A stretch of 64,000 nucleotides of DNA from positions 682,001 to 746,000 of the forward strand of contig NZ_CP088296.1 of the NCBI RefSeq assembly GCF_024666595.1, in the 5' to 3' direction. Shown here in pieces: positions 9,247 to 17,732 of this stretch. The notes beneath the pieces are model-generated. The model did no database searches. It was not told the DNA's origin and saw nothing but the letters and a program-made list of their open reading frames with translations. The DNA is from Sphingomonas sp. J315. GTDB taxonomy: Bacteria; Pseudomonadota; Alphaproteobacteria; Sphingomonadales; Sphingomonadaceae. Numbering within the stretch: the stretch's first letter is position 1; each line of letters opens with the position of its first letter. Position numbers and translations under genes: made by a program.

Positions 9247-9708
9247 ATGCCTAGCCCAACCGCAAAGACCCGATCCAAGGCCCGCGCCGCCGCGCGCCTC
9301 GCCGCCGTGCAGGCGCTGTATCAGCAGGAGATGGAGAAGACCCCCCTGCCCCAGCTGCTCACCGAGTTTCACCAGCACCGGCTGGGCGCGACAATCGAGG
9401 ATGAGGAATATATCGACGCCGATCCGATGTTCTTCGACGATATCGTCAAGGGCGTCGATGCGCGCCGCGACGAGATCGACGCGCTGATCGCGTCGAAGCT
9501 GACGGCGGACTGGAGCTTCGACCGGATCGACCGCCCGATGCGCCAGATCCTGCGCGCGGGCACCTATGAGCTGCTGGCGCGCAAGGACGTGCCGACCGGG
9601 GCCGCGATCAGCGAGTATCTCGACGTCACCGACGCCTTTTACGATCGGCGCGAGAAGGGCTTCGTCAACGGGCTGCTCGACGCGATTGCGAAGGTGGTGC
9701 GGGCGTAA
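9247..9708 (+). CDS. nusB: Transcription antitermination protein NusB
   Basis: A 153-residue all-helical NusB, which binds boxA RNA with NusE (S10) in rRNA antitermination. Typical segments are RSKARAAARLAAVQALYQQEM at the N-terminus and AISEYLDVTDAFYDRREKGFVNGLLDAI at the C-terminus. The frame stays open back to 9190, but ATG 9247 has an AAAGAGAT ribosome site and starts the conserved domain. Downstream comes a REP pair, then the convergent nucleotidase. Confidence 0.95.
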   Translation: MPSPTAKTRSKARAAARLAAVQALYQQEMEKTPLPQLLTEFHQHRLGATIEDEEYIDADPMFFDDIVKGVDARRDEIDALIASKLTADWSFDRIDRPMRQILRAGTYELLARKDVPTGAAISEYLDVTDAFYDRREKGFVNGLLDAIAKVVRA

Positions 9709-9717
9709 CCCACGCCC

Positions 9718-9822
9718 GTCACCCCCGCGAAAGCGGGGGCCCATCCCCTGCGCCCTCCAAATCCACACCGGTGCGGTTTGCCGCGCGTTCGGGAGATGGG
9801 CCCCCGCTTTCGCGGGGGTGAC
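9718..9822. repeat. REP pair with GAAA/TTTC loops
   Basis: GTCACCCCCGCGAAAGCGGG opens the element at 9718. Its mirror image, running into GCGGGGGTGAC, closes it at 9822. Each half is a hairpin CCCCCGC-GAAA-GCGGGGG. Sister copies lie at 39767-39845 and 53974-54078. Located tail-to-tail between nusB and the 5'-nucleotidase gene. Confidence 0.85.
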
Positions 9823-9831
9823 GATCCAGCG

Positions 9832-11566
9832 TTACTCCGCCCCCACATCCTTGACCCGTCCGAGCGCGGGCGGGGTCACCACCTGCCCCCCGCGCGAACC
9901 ACGCCTCCAGCGCGTCGAGGTCGAGCACGCCGCCCGCGACGATCCGCCCGACCCTCAACGTCGTGAAGCTGTCGCCGCCGCCGGCCAGAAACCCGTTCAT
10001 CGCCACGCGATAGCTGCCCGCCGGATCGAGCGGCTTGCCATCGACCAGCGGCGCAATGATCCGCTGCCCCTCCGGCTTCGACCGGTCATAGCTATAGGTC
10101 AGGCCCGACGGGAACAGCAGCTTCGGCCCGTCCGCGTTGGTGAATTGCTGTTCGAGCACCGCCAGCAGCTGCGCGCCCGTGTACTCGCGCACCTGAAGGT
10201 TATTGCCGAAAGGCTGGGTCGTATAGAGGTCGCCAAACGTCACCGTCCCGTCCGCAGCCGGGGTGATCGACGCACGCACGCCGCCGGGGTTCATCAGCGC
10301 GATCTGTGCTCCATCCTTCTTCGTCGCCGCCAGTTGCGCATCGGCGATCAGCAGGCCCAGCGGCGATTCGACGGTCTCGCTATCCTCGTCGCGCAGGATC
10401 GGTGCCGACGCCTTGCCCACCGGGCGGCGGGCGAGCGGCGCGGCGGCGGCGGCATAGCGTGCGACATGCGCGGCGACTTCCGGATCGGCGGGATAGACCG
10501 GGAAGTACATATTGCTCTTCACCGGCCCGCCCGCGCTGACATTGCCGCTGCCCTGAACGATCCGCTGGCTCGCCGAGCGTTCAGACACCTTCTTCGTCGC
10601 GAGGTCGAAGGTCAGGTCGATCGCGGTCAGCATTACCCCGTTATTTCCCGCGCTGGTCAGCAGTACCGGCTTGGCCGGGTTGGTGACCGAGTAATCACAG
10701 ATATAGGCGCGGTGAGTATGGCCGGAGACGATCACGTCCACCCCGGGATCGAGCCGGTCCATGATGTCGAGGATCGGTCCCGACAGCCCTTCGCATTTCT
10801 CCGGCTGATCCGACCGCGCGGGATAGCCGCCCTCATGCACCAGGATGACGATCGCGTCGGCACCCTGCGCCTTCAGTTGCGGGATCAGCTTGTTCGCGGT
10901 CTCTGCCTCGTCGGCGAAACTGTATCCTACGATGCCCGCCGGATCGACATAGGTGCCGGTCATCCGCGTGGTCATGCCGATAAAGCCGATCGTGACCTTG
11001 CGCCGGCCCTTGCCGAAGCTTTTTAGGCCCGTCGCGGGCATCAGGCTCTTGCCCGATGCGTCGAGCGTGTTGCCCGCCAGATAGGTGTAGGACGCGCCCT
11101 TGAACGGCTCGAGCTGGCACGGCTGGGCGACGGCGTTCTTTTCGCACCCGCCGCGCTGAAGGCGCAGCAACTCCTTCGTCCCGCGATCGAATTCGTGATT
11201 GCCCGCGGCGTTATACTCAAGGCCAGCCATGCTCAGCGCCTTGACCGTCGGTTCGTCGAGGAACAGCGAGGAGACGAGCGGGCTGGCGCTGGTCAGATCA
11301 CCCGCCGCGACGACGACATTGTTGGGGTTGCCCGCCTTGAGCGCCTTCACCGCCGAGGCGAAATAGGCCGCGCCACCGGCGGGCACCTTGACCGTCTTGC
11401 CGTCGGCCGCCTGCAAGTCGATCGGCCGCGCCGGGGTTTCGAGCGCACCGTGAAAGTCGTTGAAGGCGATGATCCGCACCGTCATGGGCGCGGCGGGCGT
11501 GGCGGCACGCTGCGACGCGCAGCCGCTGAGCGCGAGGCCCGCGAGCAATCCAACGATCAGGCGCAT
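9832..11566 (-). CDS. Lipoprotein 5'-nucleotidase / metallophosphoesterase (C-terminal frameshift)
   Basis: UshA-type enzyme that would dephosphorylate nucleotides outside the cytoplasm. It has a lipobox LSGC at 13-16, metal motifs FNDFHG (Asp37, His39), AAGDLTSASP, GNHEFD and SGHTHR, and a C-terminal substrate domain with LMNPGGVRA and FGNNL. As written, the frame misses its stop and reads through the REP to 9719. Removing one base from the six-C run 9886-9891 gives the ending TPPALGRVKDVGAE with a TAA at 9832 and a 577-residue protein, which is the coordinate used here. Catalytic parts are unaffected. Confidence 0.88.
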
Positions 11567-11575
11567 ATGCAGTCT

Positions 11576-11596
11576 CCGGCGAGTCGGTCTCGCCGG
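11576..11596 (-). terminator. Hairpin between murA and the nucleotidase gene
   Basis: A perfect 7-bp stem CCGGCGA/TCGCCGG with a 7-base loop, downstream of the murA stop on the minus strand and just before the nucleotidase start. No T-run follows, so termination is uncertain. Confidence 0.35.
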
Positions 11597-11615
11597 TCAG
11601 GTAACAGCCTGCGGG

Positions 11616-12899
11616 TCAGCCGTCACCGACGCGTTCGATGTCCGCGCCGACGCCCTGCAGCTTTTCCTCCAGCCGCTCATACCCTCGGTCGAGGTGATAG
11701 ATGCGGCTGACCTGGGTCTCGCCCTCGGCAACCAGGCCGGCGAGGATCAGGCTCATCGATGCGCGCAGATCGGTCGCCATCACCGGCGCGCCGACCATGC
11801 GATCGACGCCATGGACCACCGCCGTGCGCCCGCGCACGTCGATATTCGCGCCCATCCGGGTCAGTTCGGGCACGTGCATGTAGCGGTTTTCGAAGATCGT
11901 CTCGGTCAGCACGCTCGCGCCATCGGCCTTGCACAGCATCGCCATGAACTGTGCCTGCATGTCGGTGGCAAAGCCCGGATAGGGTGCGGTCGACAGCGTG
12001 ATGGGCCTCAACGGACCATCGGCGGCGACGCGGATGCCGTTGGGCTTCTCCTCGACCGTCACGCCTGCCTCGACCAGCGCGTCCAGCGTCGCGCGCATAT
12101 CGTCGGCCTTCGCGCCCTCGAGTACGACGTCGCCGCCAGTGATCGCGGCGGCGCACGCATAGCTGCCCGCCTCGATCCGGTCGGGCATCACGCTGTATGT
12201 CGCGCCGTGCAGCCGGTCGCGGCCCTCGATCGTCAGCGTCTCGCTGCCGATGCCGTGGATCGACGCGCCCATCGCGACCAGCAGGTTGCACAGGTCGACG
12301 ATCTCGGGCTCGCGCGCCGCATTTTCGAGCACCGTGGTGCCGCGCGCGGTTGCCGCCGCCATCAGCGCATTCTCGGTCGCGCCGACCGACACCACCGGGA
12401 AGCGGTAGCGCCCGCCAGCCAGACGCCCGCCGGGAGCGGTCGCCTTGACATAGCCCGCCGCCAGCTCGATCTCCGCGCCCATCGCTTCCAGCGCCTTCAG
12501 ATGCAGGTCGATCGGACGGTTGCCGATCGCGCAGCCGCCGGGCAGCGAAACCGTCGCCTCGCCCTCACGCCCCAGCAACGGGCCGAGCACCAGGATCGAC
12601 GCGCGCATCTTGCGCACGATGTCATACGGCGCGACACTCGACGTCAGGCGGGATGCGCGGACGGTGAGCACGCGGCCGAAATCATTGGGACGCGTCCCCT
12701 CGATCGCGGTCGAGGCGCCCAGCTCGTTGAGCAGATGCCCGAAGCTGTCGGCGTCGGCGAGACGCGGCAGATTGCGCAGCGTCAGCGGCTCGTCGGTTAA
12801 CAGCGCGCACGGCATGAGCGTCAACGCGGCGTTCTTCGCACCGGATATAGCGATGTTACCGGATAGGCGGTTTCCGCCGCGGATGAGAATACGGTCCAT
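11616..12899 (-). CDS. murA: UDP-N-acetylglucosamine 1-carboxyvinyltransferase
   Basis: First committed enzyme of peptidoglycan synthesis, transferring enolpyruvate from PEP to UDP-GlcNAc in the cytosol. The start [10 protein letters not shown] at 12899 gives 427 residues, the usual size. Lys22-Asn23 and the catalytic loop [16 protein letters not shown] are present, with Cys123 equivalent to E. coli Cys115, so the fosfomycin-reactive cysteine is retained. The frame is open upstream to 12944, but that extension is not family-like. Divergent from the Crp/Fnr regulator. Confidence 0.96.
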   Translation of the reverse strand: MDRILIRGGNRLSGNIAISGAKNAALTLMPCALLTDEPLTLRNLPRLADADSFGHLLNELGASTAIEGTRPNDFGRVLTVRASRLTSSVAPYDIVRKMRASILVLGPLLGREGEATVSLPGGCAIGNRPIDLHLKALEAMGAEIELAAGYVKATAPGGRLAGGRYRFPVVSVGATENALMAAATARGTTVLENAAREPEIVDLCNLLVAMGASIHGIGSETLTIEGRDRLHGATYSVMPDRIEAGSYACAAAITGGDVVLEGAKADDMRATLDALVEAGVTVEEKPNGIRVAADGPLRPITLSTAPYPGFATDMQAQFMAMLCKADGASVLTETIFENRYMHVPELTRMGANIDVRGRTAVVHGVDRMVGAPVMATDLRASMSLILAGLVAEGETQVSRIYHLDRGYERLEEKLQGVGADIERVGDG

Positions 12900-12956
12900 T
12901 GACGGGCTTCTATCGACTCGAAATCCGCGCGCAAGTGCGGCCAACCGTTACGCGGC

Positions 12957-12970
12957 TTGATCGACTTTAA
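12957..12970. promoter_or_regulatory. Weak FNR/FixK-like site in the murA-regulator spacer
   Basis: TTGATCGACTTTAA has one perfect half of the FNR/FixK consensus (TTGAT-N4-ATCAA) and a degraded second half. It lies about 55 bases before the Crp/Fnr-family start, where autoregulation would be expected. Speculative. Confidence 0.25.
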
Positions 12971-13024
12971 TGCGCTGATTTTGCAGCAATGCTTTGCAGG
13001 GGGAAGTTGGGGGGAAGGGACAGA

Positions 13025-13759
13025 GTGTCAGGGAGTTGTTTCGCGGAAATTCTCGGCGAGCTGGTTACGCTCGTGCCGGGAGAGAGGGCTGCGCTGGAGC
13101 GGCTGGAGGAACGACAGCGCCATATCCGGCGCGGCGCGATCCTGTTGCGTGAGAATGAGCCGGCGGGCGAGTTATTCGTCCTGCGCAAGGGACTGGTGAT
13201 GAGCTATGTCCTGCTCGACGATGGCAGCCGCCAGATTCTGCGCTTTCACTTCCCAGGCGACATGCTGGGCGTATCCAGCCTGGTCTATCGCGAATCGCCC
13301 GAGACATTGTGCGCGCTTTCGGACTGTGTCGTCTGCCCGTTCGACCGGCAGGCGTTCAGCGCGCTGAGCGTTGCCCACCCTCGCCTGTCATCGCTGATCC
13401 TCGTCCTTTGCCAGATCGAGCGGGTGGCACTGACCGACCGGCTTGCCGCACTCGGCCGGACCTCGGCCAAGGCGCGGGTTGCGGCGTTGCTGCTGGAGAT
13501 GCGCAACCGGCTGCGCGGCACCGACAAGACGATCGACAAGGCGTTTAACCTCGGCCTGACCCAGGAAGAGATCGGCGACGCGACCGGCCTGACGTCGGTC
13601 CATGTCAACCGCATGCTGCGCCAGCTGGAGGAAGAGGGGATGATCGGTCGCAGATCGGGCCGCGTCACCTTGCTCGACGAGGCGGCGATGGGACGTGCGG
13701 CGAATTATGTGAACCGGTACGAAGGGCTGGACCTGAGCTGGTTGCCGGAGGCGCGCTGA
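13025..13759 (+). CDS. Crp/Fnr family transcriptional regulator
   Basis: A 244-residue regulator with an N-terminal cyclic-nucleotide-like beta-barrel (GAILLRENEPAGELFVLRKG, HFPGDMLGV) and a C-terminal winged helix (LTQEEIGDATGLTSVHVNRM). The FNR four-cysteine [4Fe-4S] cluster is absent, so it is not a direct oxygen sensor of that type. The ligand is unknown. I chose GTG 13025 because GGGGAAGGG lies at correct spacing. An ATG at 12989 is in frame but lacks a site. Divergent from murA. Confidence 0.88.
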   Translation: MSGSCFAEILGELVTLVPGERAALERLEERQRHIRRGAILLRENEPAGELFVLRKGLVMSYVLLDDGSRQILRFHFPGDMLGVSSLVYRESPETLCALSDCVVCPFDRQAFSALSVAHPRLSSLILVLCQIERVALTDRLAALGRTSAKARVAALLLEMRNRLRGTDKTIDKAFNLGLTQEEIGDATGLTSVHVNRMLRQLEEEGMIGRRSGRVTLLDEAAMGRAANYVNRYEGLDLSWLPEAR

Positions 13760-13799
13760 GCCGGTCGCCTGTCCGCAACCGCAATGCTATAGGTGCGGG

Positions 13800-14270
13800 A
13801 TGAGCGACCCCGCCATCCTCAATTGGCGCCGTCTTGGCCCGACGCTGACCTGCTCGGGCCAGCCATCCGAAGCGCAGCTAGCCGAGATCGCCGCGCTCGG
13901 CGTGACCGATGTGATCAATCTCGGCCCGCACGAACATGTCCAGGCACTGCCCGACGAAGCGGCCAGCGTCACAGCCTTGGGCATGCGCTATACCTATATT
14001 CCGGTCGATTTCTCAGCCCCGACCGAATCGGATTATGCCGCCTTCGCCGCCGCCATGGCCGAGGCGGACGGGCGGGCGGTCCATGTCCACTGCATCGTCA
14101 ATGCGCGCGTTTCGGCATTCTTCTATCGCTACCGCCGCGATGCGATTGGCGAGGAGGCCGCACGCGCCGAACTGAATTCAGTTTGGGAACCCGCGGGCGT
14201 CTGGGCGACCTTCATCGGCGACACGCCCGTCGAAGGCACCGACCATCGTTATCGCGGGCGGGATTACTGA
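13800..14270 (+). CDS. DUF442-type protein phosphatase-like protein
   Basis: A 156-residue protein resembling the phosphatase-like domain found in beta-lactamase-hydrolase-like proteins. It begins with the LTCSGQPSEAQLAEIAALGVTD pattern and carries VHCIVNARVSAFFYRYR, where the usual C-x-S-G-x-R loop reads Cys-Ile-Val-Asn-Ala-Arg. Cys and Arg are kept but the Ser-Gly is lost, so activity may differ from classical members. Probably cytosolic. It stands alone 40 bases after the Crp/Fnr gene and ends at a REP. Confidence 0.7.
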   Translation: MSDPAILNWRRLGPTLTCSGQPSEAQLAEIAALGVTDVINLGPHEHVQALPDEAASVTALGMRYTYIPVDFSAPTESDYAAFAAAMAEADGRAVHVHCIVNARVSAFFYRYRRDAIGEEAARAELNSVWEPAGVWATFIGDTPVEGTDHRYRGRDY

Positions 14271-14278
14271 GCCAATCG

Positions 14279-14356
14279 GTCGCCCCGGGCTTGACCCGCG
14301 GTCCAGCTTCTTCGACCAGGCAAGATAGCGGGGCCCCGGGTCGAGCCCGGGGTGAC
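14279..14356. repeat. REP-like inverted repeat (GTCRCCCCGGGC class)
   Basis: The arms start GTCGCCCCGGGCTTGACCCG (14279-14298) and end with the near-complement CGGGTCGAGCCCGGGGTGAC (14337-14356). Sits tail-to-tail between the phosphatase-like gene and clpS. Confidence 0.75.
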
Positions 14357-14378
14357 GCTACATCTAGCTATCGGCGGC

Positions 14379-14750
14379 TCACGCCTTTTCGAGTGTGCAC
14401 TGAAGCGGATGCTGGTTCTGCCGGGCGAAGTCGATCACCTGGGCCACCTTGGTCTCCGCGACTTCATAGCTGAACACGCCGCACACCCCGACGCCGCGCT
14501 GATGGACCTGAAGCATCACCCGCGTTGCCTCTTCCATATCCAGCTTGAAGAAGCGCTGGAGCACCAGCACGACGAATTCCATCGGCGTGTAATCGTCGTT
14601 GAGCATCAGCACCCGATAGGGCGTCGGCTTCTTGGTCTTCGCGCGGGTGCGGGTCGCGACGCCGGTATTGGTCCCGTCCTCGTCATCGCGGTCGGGATCG
14701 TCGGCCATCGCGATCGGGGCCATCGGGGTCGTGAGATGCGGTGCTGACAT
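14379..14750 (-). CDS. clpS: ATP-dependent Clp protease adaptor ClpS
   Basis: A 123-residue N-recognin that hands N-degron substrates to ClpAP. After a disordered, charged first 40 residues comes the conserved core: [17 protein letters not shown] (Asn51 and Asp52, matching E. coli Asn34 and Asp35), then [22 protein letters not shown], with His83 matching His66 of the substrate pocket. clpA is not in the window. Family is certain. The start ATG 14750 fits but has no strong ribosome site. Confidence 0.94.
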   Translation of the reverse strand: MSAPHLTTPMAPIAMADDPDRDDEDGTNTGVATRTRAKTKKPTPYRVLMLNDDYTPMEFVVLVLQRFFKLDMEEATRVMLQVHQRGVGVCGVFSYEVAETKVAQVIDFARQNQHPLQCTLEKA

Positions 14751-14821
14751 GAGCCCGGAAAAATATGGCAGGCCCGGGTGGAGGGCAAGGGGCGGATCGT
14801 GCGAAATCGCGGGTGCAGGAC

Positions 14822-14854
14822 AAGAAAAAGGGCGATCGCTCCCGCGACCGCCCC
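14822..14854 (-). terminator. Intrinsic terminator of the phasin gene
   Basis: On the minus strand GGGCGGTCGC-GGGA-GCGATCGCCC (10-bp stem with one G-U pair) is followed directly by TTTTTCTT. It lies about 30 bases after the phasin stop codon. This is a textbook Rho-independent terminator. Confidence 0.85.
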
Positions 14855-14884
14855 AATTTCGTCCAATCAGGACCGATGGCCGGT

Positions 14885-15697
14885 TCAGGCCGCAGTCTTG
14901 ATCTTCTCCATCGCGACCGCGACGCGGTTCGAGACGGGCTGCGCGGCGTCGCCGGCGAGCTTGATGAACGCTTCGGTGTTCTTCGAGGTCTCGGCGACCA
15001 TCGAGTCGAACGCGCTGCGGACATAGTCGCTCTGCAGCTTGAAGAAGTCGGCGGGCGACTTGACTGCCGACATGCTCTTCAGGGTGGCGGTCGCGTTCTC
15101 GAACGACTTGCGGCTGTATTCCGCAGCGTCCTGGCCCAGCGTCTCGAGGCCCTTGGCGGTGATCTTGCCGCTCTCGACGAGCGCTTCGACATTGCCCTTG
15201 GCCAGTTCGGTCATTTCACCGACCAGCTTGGTGTTCTTTTCGACCTGCGCCTTCGCCTTGTCGTTCAGCTCGGCGAACATCGCCTGGGTCTTTTCAATGG
15301 CTTCCATGGTATAAATTCCCTTGCTTGCGGTGTCCGCCGTCTGCGGGGCGGTGTCTTCGATAATCTCGGTTACAGGTGCGGCGACCGCTTCGACGGTTTC
15401 CGCGACAGTTTCGATGACCGGCTCGACGGTCTCGGCGACAACCTCGACCACCGGTTCGACAATCGGCTCGGCCGCGACGACGGGCTCTGCCGCTTCGACG
15501 GCTTCGACCACCGGTTCGACCGGCGCGGCGACGGCTTCGACCGGCGCGGCGACGGCTTCGACCGGCGCGGCGACGGCTTCGACCACAGGCTCCGGCTTCG
15601 GCTCGATGGCCAGAGCTGCAACCTTGGGCGCGACCTTCGCGACTGGCGACTTGGCTACCGGCTTCTTCGCCCCGGTACGCGGACCCTTGCTGGCCAT
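14885..15697 (-). CDS. Phasin family protein (PHA granule-associated)
   Basis: A 270-residue granule-surface protein. Residues 1-30 are basic and PhaF-like ([13 protein letters not shown]). Residues 35-115 are a long Ala/Val/Pro/Glu-rich segment with repeated EAVAAPV units. Residues 130-230 are the amphipathic phasin helix domain ([37 protein letters not shown]). The start at 15697 has a GAGGAC site. The frame open to 15835 overlaps promoter DNA. It has its own promoter, two putative PhaR operators and a terminator, and lies directly downstream of phaC, which supports a role in polyhydroxyalkanoate storage. Confidence 0.9.
   Translation of the reverse strand: MASKGPRTGAKKPVAKSPVAKVAPKVAALAIEPKPEPVVEAVAAPVEAVAAPVEAVAAPVEPVVEAVEAAEPVVAAEPIVEPVVEVVAETVEPVIETVAETVEAVAAPVTEIIEDTAPQTADTASKGIYTMEAIEKTQAMFAELNDKAKAQVEKNTKLVGEMTELAKGNVEALVESGKITAKGLETLGQDAAEYSRKSFENATATLKSMSAVKSPADFFKLQSDYVRSAFDSMVAETSKNTEAFIKLAGDAAQPVSNRVAVAMEKIKTAA
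15515..15577 (-). repeat. 21-bp tandem repeat inside the phasin gene
   Basis: Three perfect head-to-tail copies of a 21-bp unit (plus 6 bp of a fourth) encode the EAVAAPV heptad of the phasin linker. Perfect DNA identity suggests recent slippage, so copy number probably varies between strains. Confidence 0.85.
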
Positions 15698-15720
15698 ATC
15701 GACGTCCTCGCTGCGACTAT

Positions 15721-15729
15721 TGCATTGCA
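15721..15729. promoter_or_regulatory. Putative PhaR operator 2 (TGCATTGCA)
   Basis: A TGC-N3-GCA half-site pair sits immediately downstream of the phasin -10 box, overlapping the expected transcription start. The TGC/GCA spacing resembles known PhaR motifs of alphaproteobacteria, the repressor that leaves DNA when PHA accumulates. Confidence 0.5.
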
Positions 15730-15730
15730 G

Positions 15731-15759
15731 CATATACGCCGATGTAAACCGTGTTTCAA
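15731..15759 (-). promoter_or_regulatory. Sigma-70-type promoter of the phasin gene
   Basis: On the minus strand TTGAAA (15759-15754), a 17-bp spacer and TATATG (15736-15731) form a good housekeeping promoter 34 bases upstream of the phasin start codon. The phasin can therefore be expressed apart from phaC. Confidence 0.7.
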
Positions 15760-15767
15760 GAGGTTTA

Positions 15768-15782
15768 TTGTGCAGTGCACAA
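15768..15782. promoter_or_regulatory. Putative PhaR operator 1 (TTGTGCAGTGCACAA)
   Basis: A perfect 15-bp dyad with a central single base, containing TGCAGTGCA. It lies just upstream of the phasin -35 box and just past the phaC stop. With the 15721-15729 site it brackets the promoter, an arrangement suited to repression by PhaR. Confidence 0.55.
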
Positions 15783-15788
15783 AAAAAT

Positions 15789-17645
15789 TCAGCGGGTTCG
15801 GACGTAACGTCCCGGAGCCGCCCCGAGTTCCTCATTTACGCTAGGGATTCTGGCTTTCTTTGCGGGAACGCGCGCTGCATCCAGCGCTTCGATCCACTTG
15901 ATCCAGTCCGGCCACCAGCTCCCCTTGGTCTCGACCGCACCTGCAACAAATTCGTCAATATTGGTCGCGCCCGCCTCGTTGATCCAGTATTGATATTTGC
16001 CCGACGAGGGCGGGTTGACCACGCCTGCAATATGCCCCGATCCGGCCAGCACGAAGCGAATCGGCCCCGCGAGATGGCCGGTGAGCTTCCACACGCTGCG
16101 CGGCGGCGCGATATGATCCTCGCGCCCCGCCTGGACATAGGCCGGGGTCTTGACGCAGGTGAGGTCGATCGGCGTCCCCCCGATCGCCAGCGCACCCGGC
16201 TGGACCAGCAGATTGTCGCGATACAGGTCGCACAGATAGCTGGCATGCCACTTCGCCGGCAGGTTGGTGACGTCGGAATTCCAGTGGAGCAGGTCGAACG
16301 GGGTATAATCCTCGCCCAGCAGGTAATTGCTGGTGACGTAATTCCAGATCAGGTCGCGCCCGCGCAGCAGGTTGAAGGTCGCGGCCATGTACCGTCCGTC
16401 GAGAAATCCATCGCTGGTCAACGACTGGATCAGCGCGAGCTGCTCGTCATCGACGAATACGTTGAGGTCGCCCGCCTCGCTGAAATCGACCTGAGCGGTG
16501 AAGAAGGTCGCGCTCTTGACCTTCGCCGCCTCACCCCGCGCGGCGAGCACCGCCAGCGTCGCGGCGAGCGTCGTCCCCGCGACGCAATAGCCGATCGTGT
16601 GGACGCTCTCGACGCCGAGCAATTCCCGAATCGTGTCGATCGCGTCGATCTGACCGCGCTCGACATAGTCGTCCCACACGACATCGGCCATGCTCGCATC
16701 GGCCGATTTCCACGACACGACGAACACCGTCAGCCCCTGCTCCACCGCCCAGCGGATGAAGCTCTTTTCCGGCGTCAGGTCGAGGATGTAGAAGCGGTTG
16801 ATCCACGGCGGGAAGATCACCAGCGGGGTTTCGAACACCGTGTCGGTGGTCGGCGAATACTGAATCAGCTCATAGAGCGGCGTGCGCTTGACCACCCGGC
16901 CCGGCGTGGTCGCGATATTCTCCCCCACCGCGAACGCGCCCTCGACCGTCTGGGTCATCTGGCCCTTGCCAAGGTCGTTGAGCATGTGCGCCAGACCCTT
17001 GAGCAGATTCTCGCCCTTGGTCTCGATCGTCCGTTCGACCACCAGCGGGTTGGTCGCCGGAAAGTTGCTCGGGCTCATCGCGTCGATGAAGCCCTGCGTC
17101 GCGAAGCGCAACTGCTCCTTCTGCTTCGGGGTAAGCCCCTCGATCTGGTCGACCCCCTTGAGCAGATGTCCCGACAAGGTGAGGTAGCTTTGGCGGATGA
17201 AGTCGAACACCGGCTGCTCGCGCCATTGCGGCGCCTTGAAGCGCTTGTCACGTGCCTGTTCTGGCGTTTCCTCGAACTTCTGCGCCTTGGCGGGATCGAG
17301 GAAGCGCTGCCACAAATTCATCGTGTCGGCCCAGAATTCGGCCCCCGCACGCATCGCGGCAGCTGGGTCGAGCGGGGGCACCGTCGGCATGGCGGGCATC
17401 TGGGGCATCGCCGACATCTGCCCGGCGAGGTCCAGCCCCTGCTCCATCATCATCTGCTGCGCGCGGCCAAACACCCAGGTCCAGTGCTGCAGATCTTCAA
17501 GGCCCGGCTGAGCCGGGGCATCGGATTCCGGCGGTGGCACTCCCGCCGCCTTGGGCTTGGCCGCGCGCTTCGCCTTGGGTTTTGCTGTGGTGGTCGGCTC
17601 AGGCTTCGTCTTTGCGGTCGCCGTCTTTTTCTTTGCCGTCGCCAC
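15789..17645 (-). CDS. phaC: Class I poly(3-hydroxyalkanoate) synthase
   Basis: A 618-residue polymerase that links 3-hydroxyacyl-CoA units into PHA on granule surfaces. The first 45 residues are a Lys/Ala/Thr-rich tail. Then come the PhaC N-terminal domain and an alpha/beta-hydrolase core with the synthase box GYCVAG (catalytic Cys), FPPWINRFYILDL, the VDDEQ region and the late GREDHIAP and GSGHIAGVVNPP (catalytic Asp and His) motifs. Start is GTG 17645 with AGAGGAGAGG before it. The much longer open frame upstream is a shadow of the aminotransferase. No second subunit (phaE/phaR-type) is present, consistent with class I. Confidence 0.95.
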   Translation of the reverse strand: MATAKKKTATAKTKPEPTTTAKPKAKRAAKPKAAGVPPPESDAPAQPGLEDLQHWTWVFGRAQQMMMEQGLDLAGQMSAMPQMPAMPTVPPLDPAAAMRAGAEFWADTMNLWQRFLDPAKAQKFEETPEQARDKRFKAPQWREQPVFDFIRQSYLTLSGHLLKGVDQIEGLTPKQKEQLRFATQGFIDAMSPSNFPATNPLVVERTIETKGENLLKGLAHMLNDLGKGQMTQTVEGAFAVGENIATTPGRVVKRTPLYELIQYSPTTDTVFETPLVIFPPWINRFYILDLTPEKSFIRWAVEQGLTVFVVSWKSADASMADVVWDDYVERGQIDAIDTIRELLGVESVHTIGYCVAGTTLAATLAVLAARGEAAKVKSATFFTAQVDFSEAGDLNVFVDDEQLALIQSLTSDGFLDGRYMAATFNLLRGRDLIWNYVTSNYLLGEDYTPFDLLHWNSDVTNLPAKWHASYLCDLYRDNLLVQPGALAIGGTPIDLTCVKTPAYVQAGREDHIAPPRSVWKLTGHLAGPIRFVLAGSGHIAGVVNPPSSGKYQYWINEAGATNIDEFVAGAVETKGSWWPDWIKWIEALDAARVPAKKARIPSVNEELGAAPGRYVRTR

Positions 17646-17732
17646 GCGCCTCTCCTCTGGCTTGCCGCCCCGCCCCCCTGTATAACGAGCCCAAGCGCAA
17701 TGCGCGACCACGAGGAGCCGAAAGCCAGCAGT

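Noticed and set aside
13025..13759. Crp/Fnr gene as a true oxygen-sensing FNR
   Set aside because: The N-terminal cysteine cluster needed for an iron-sulfur centre is missing.
15500..15600. CRISPR-like array suggested by short direct repeats
   Set aside because: The 21-bp units are head-to-tail without spacers and encode in-frame heptads of the phasin.
15321..17700. Very long plus-strand open frame across the phasin and phaC genes leading into the aminotransferase
   Set aside because: It is the complement of two well-supported minus-strand genes in high-GC DNA; only its last 401 codons (from 17733) are a real protein.
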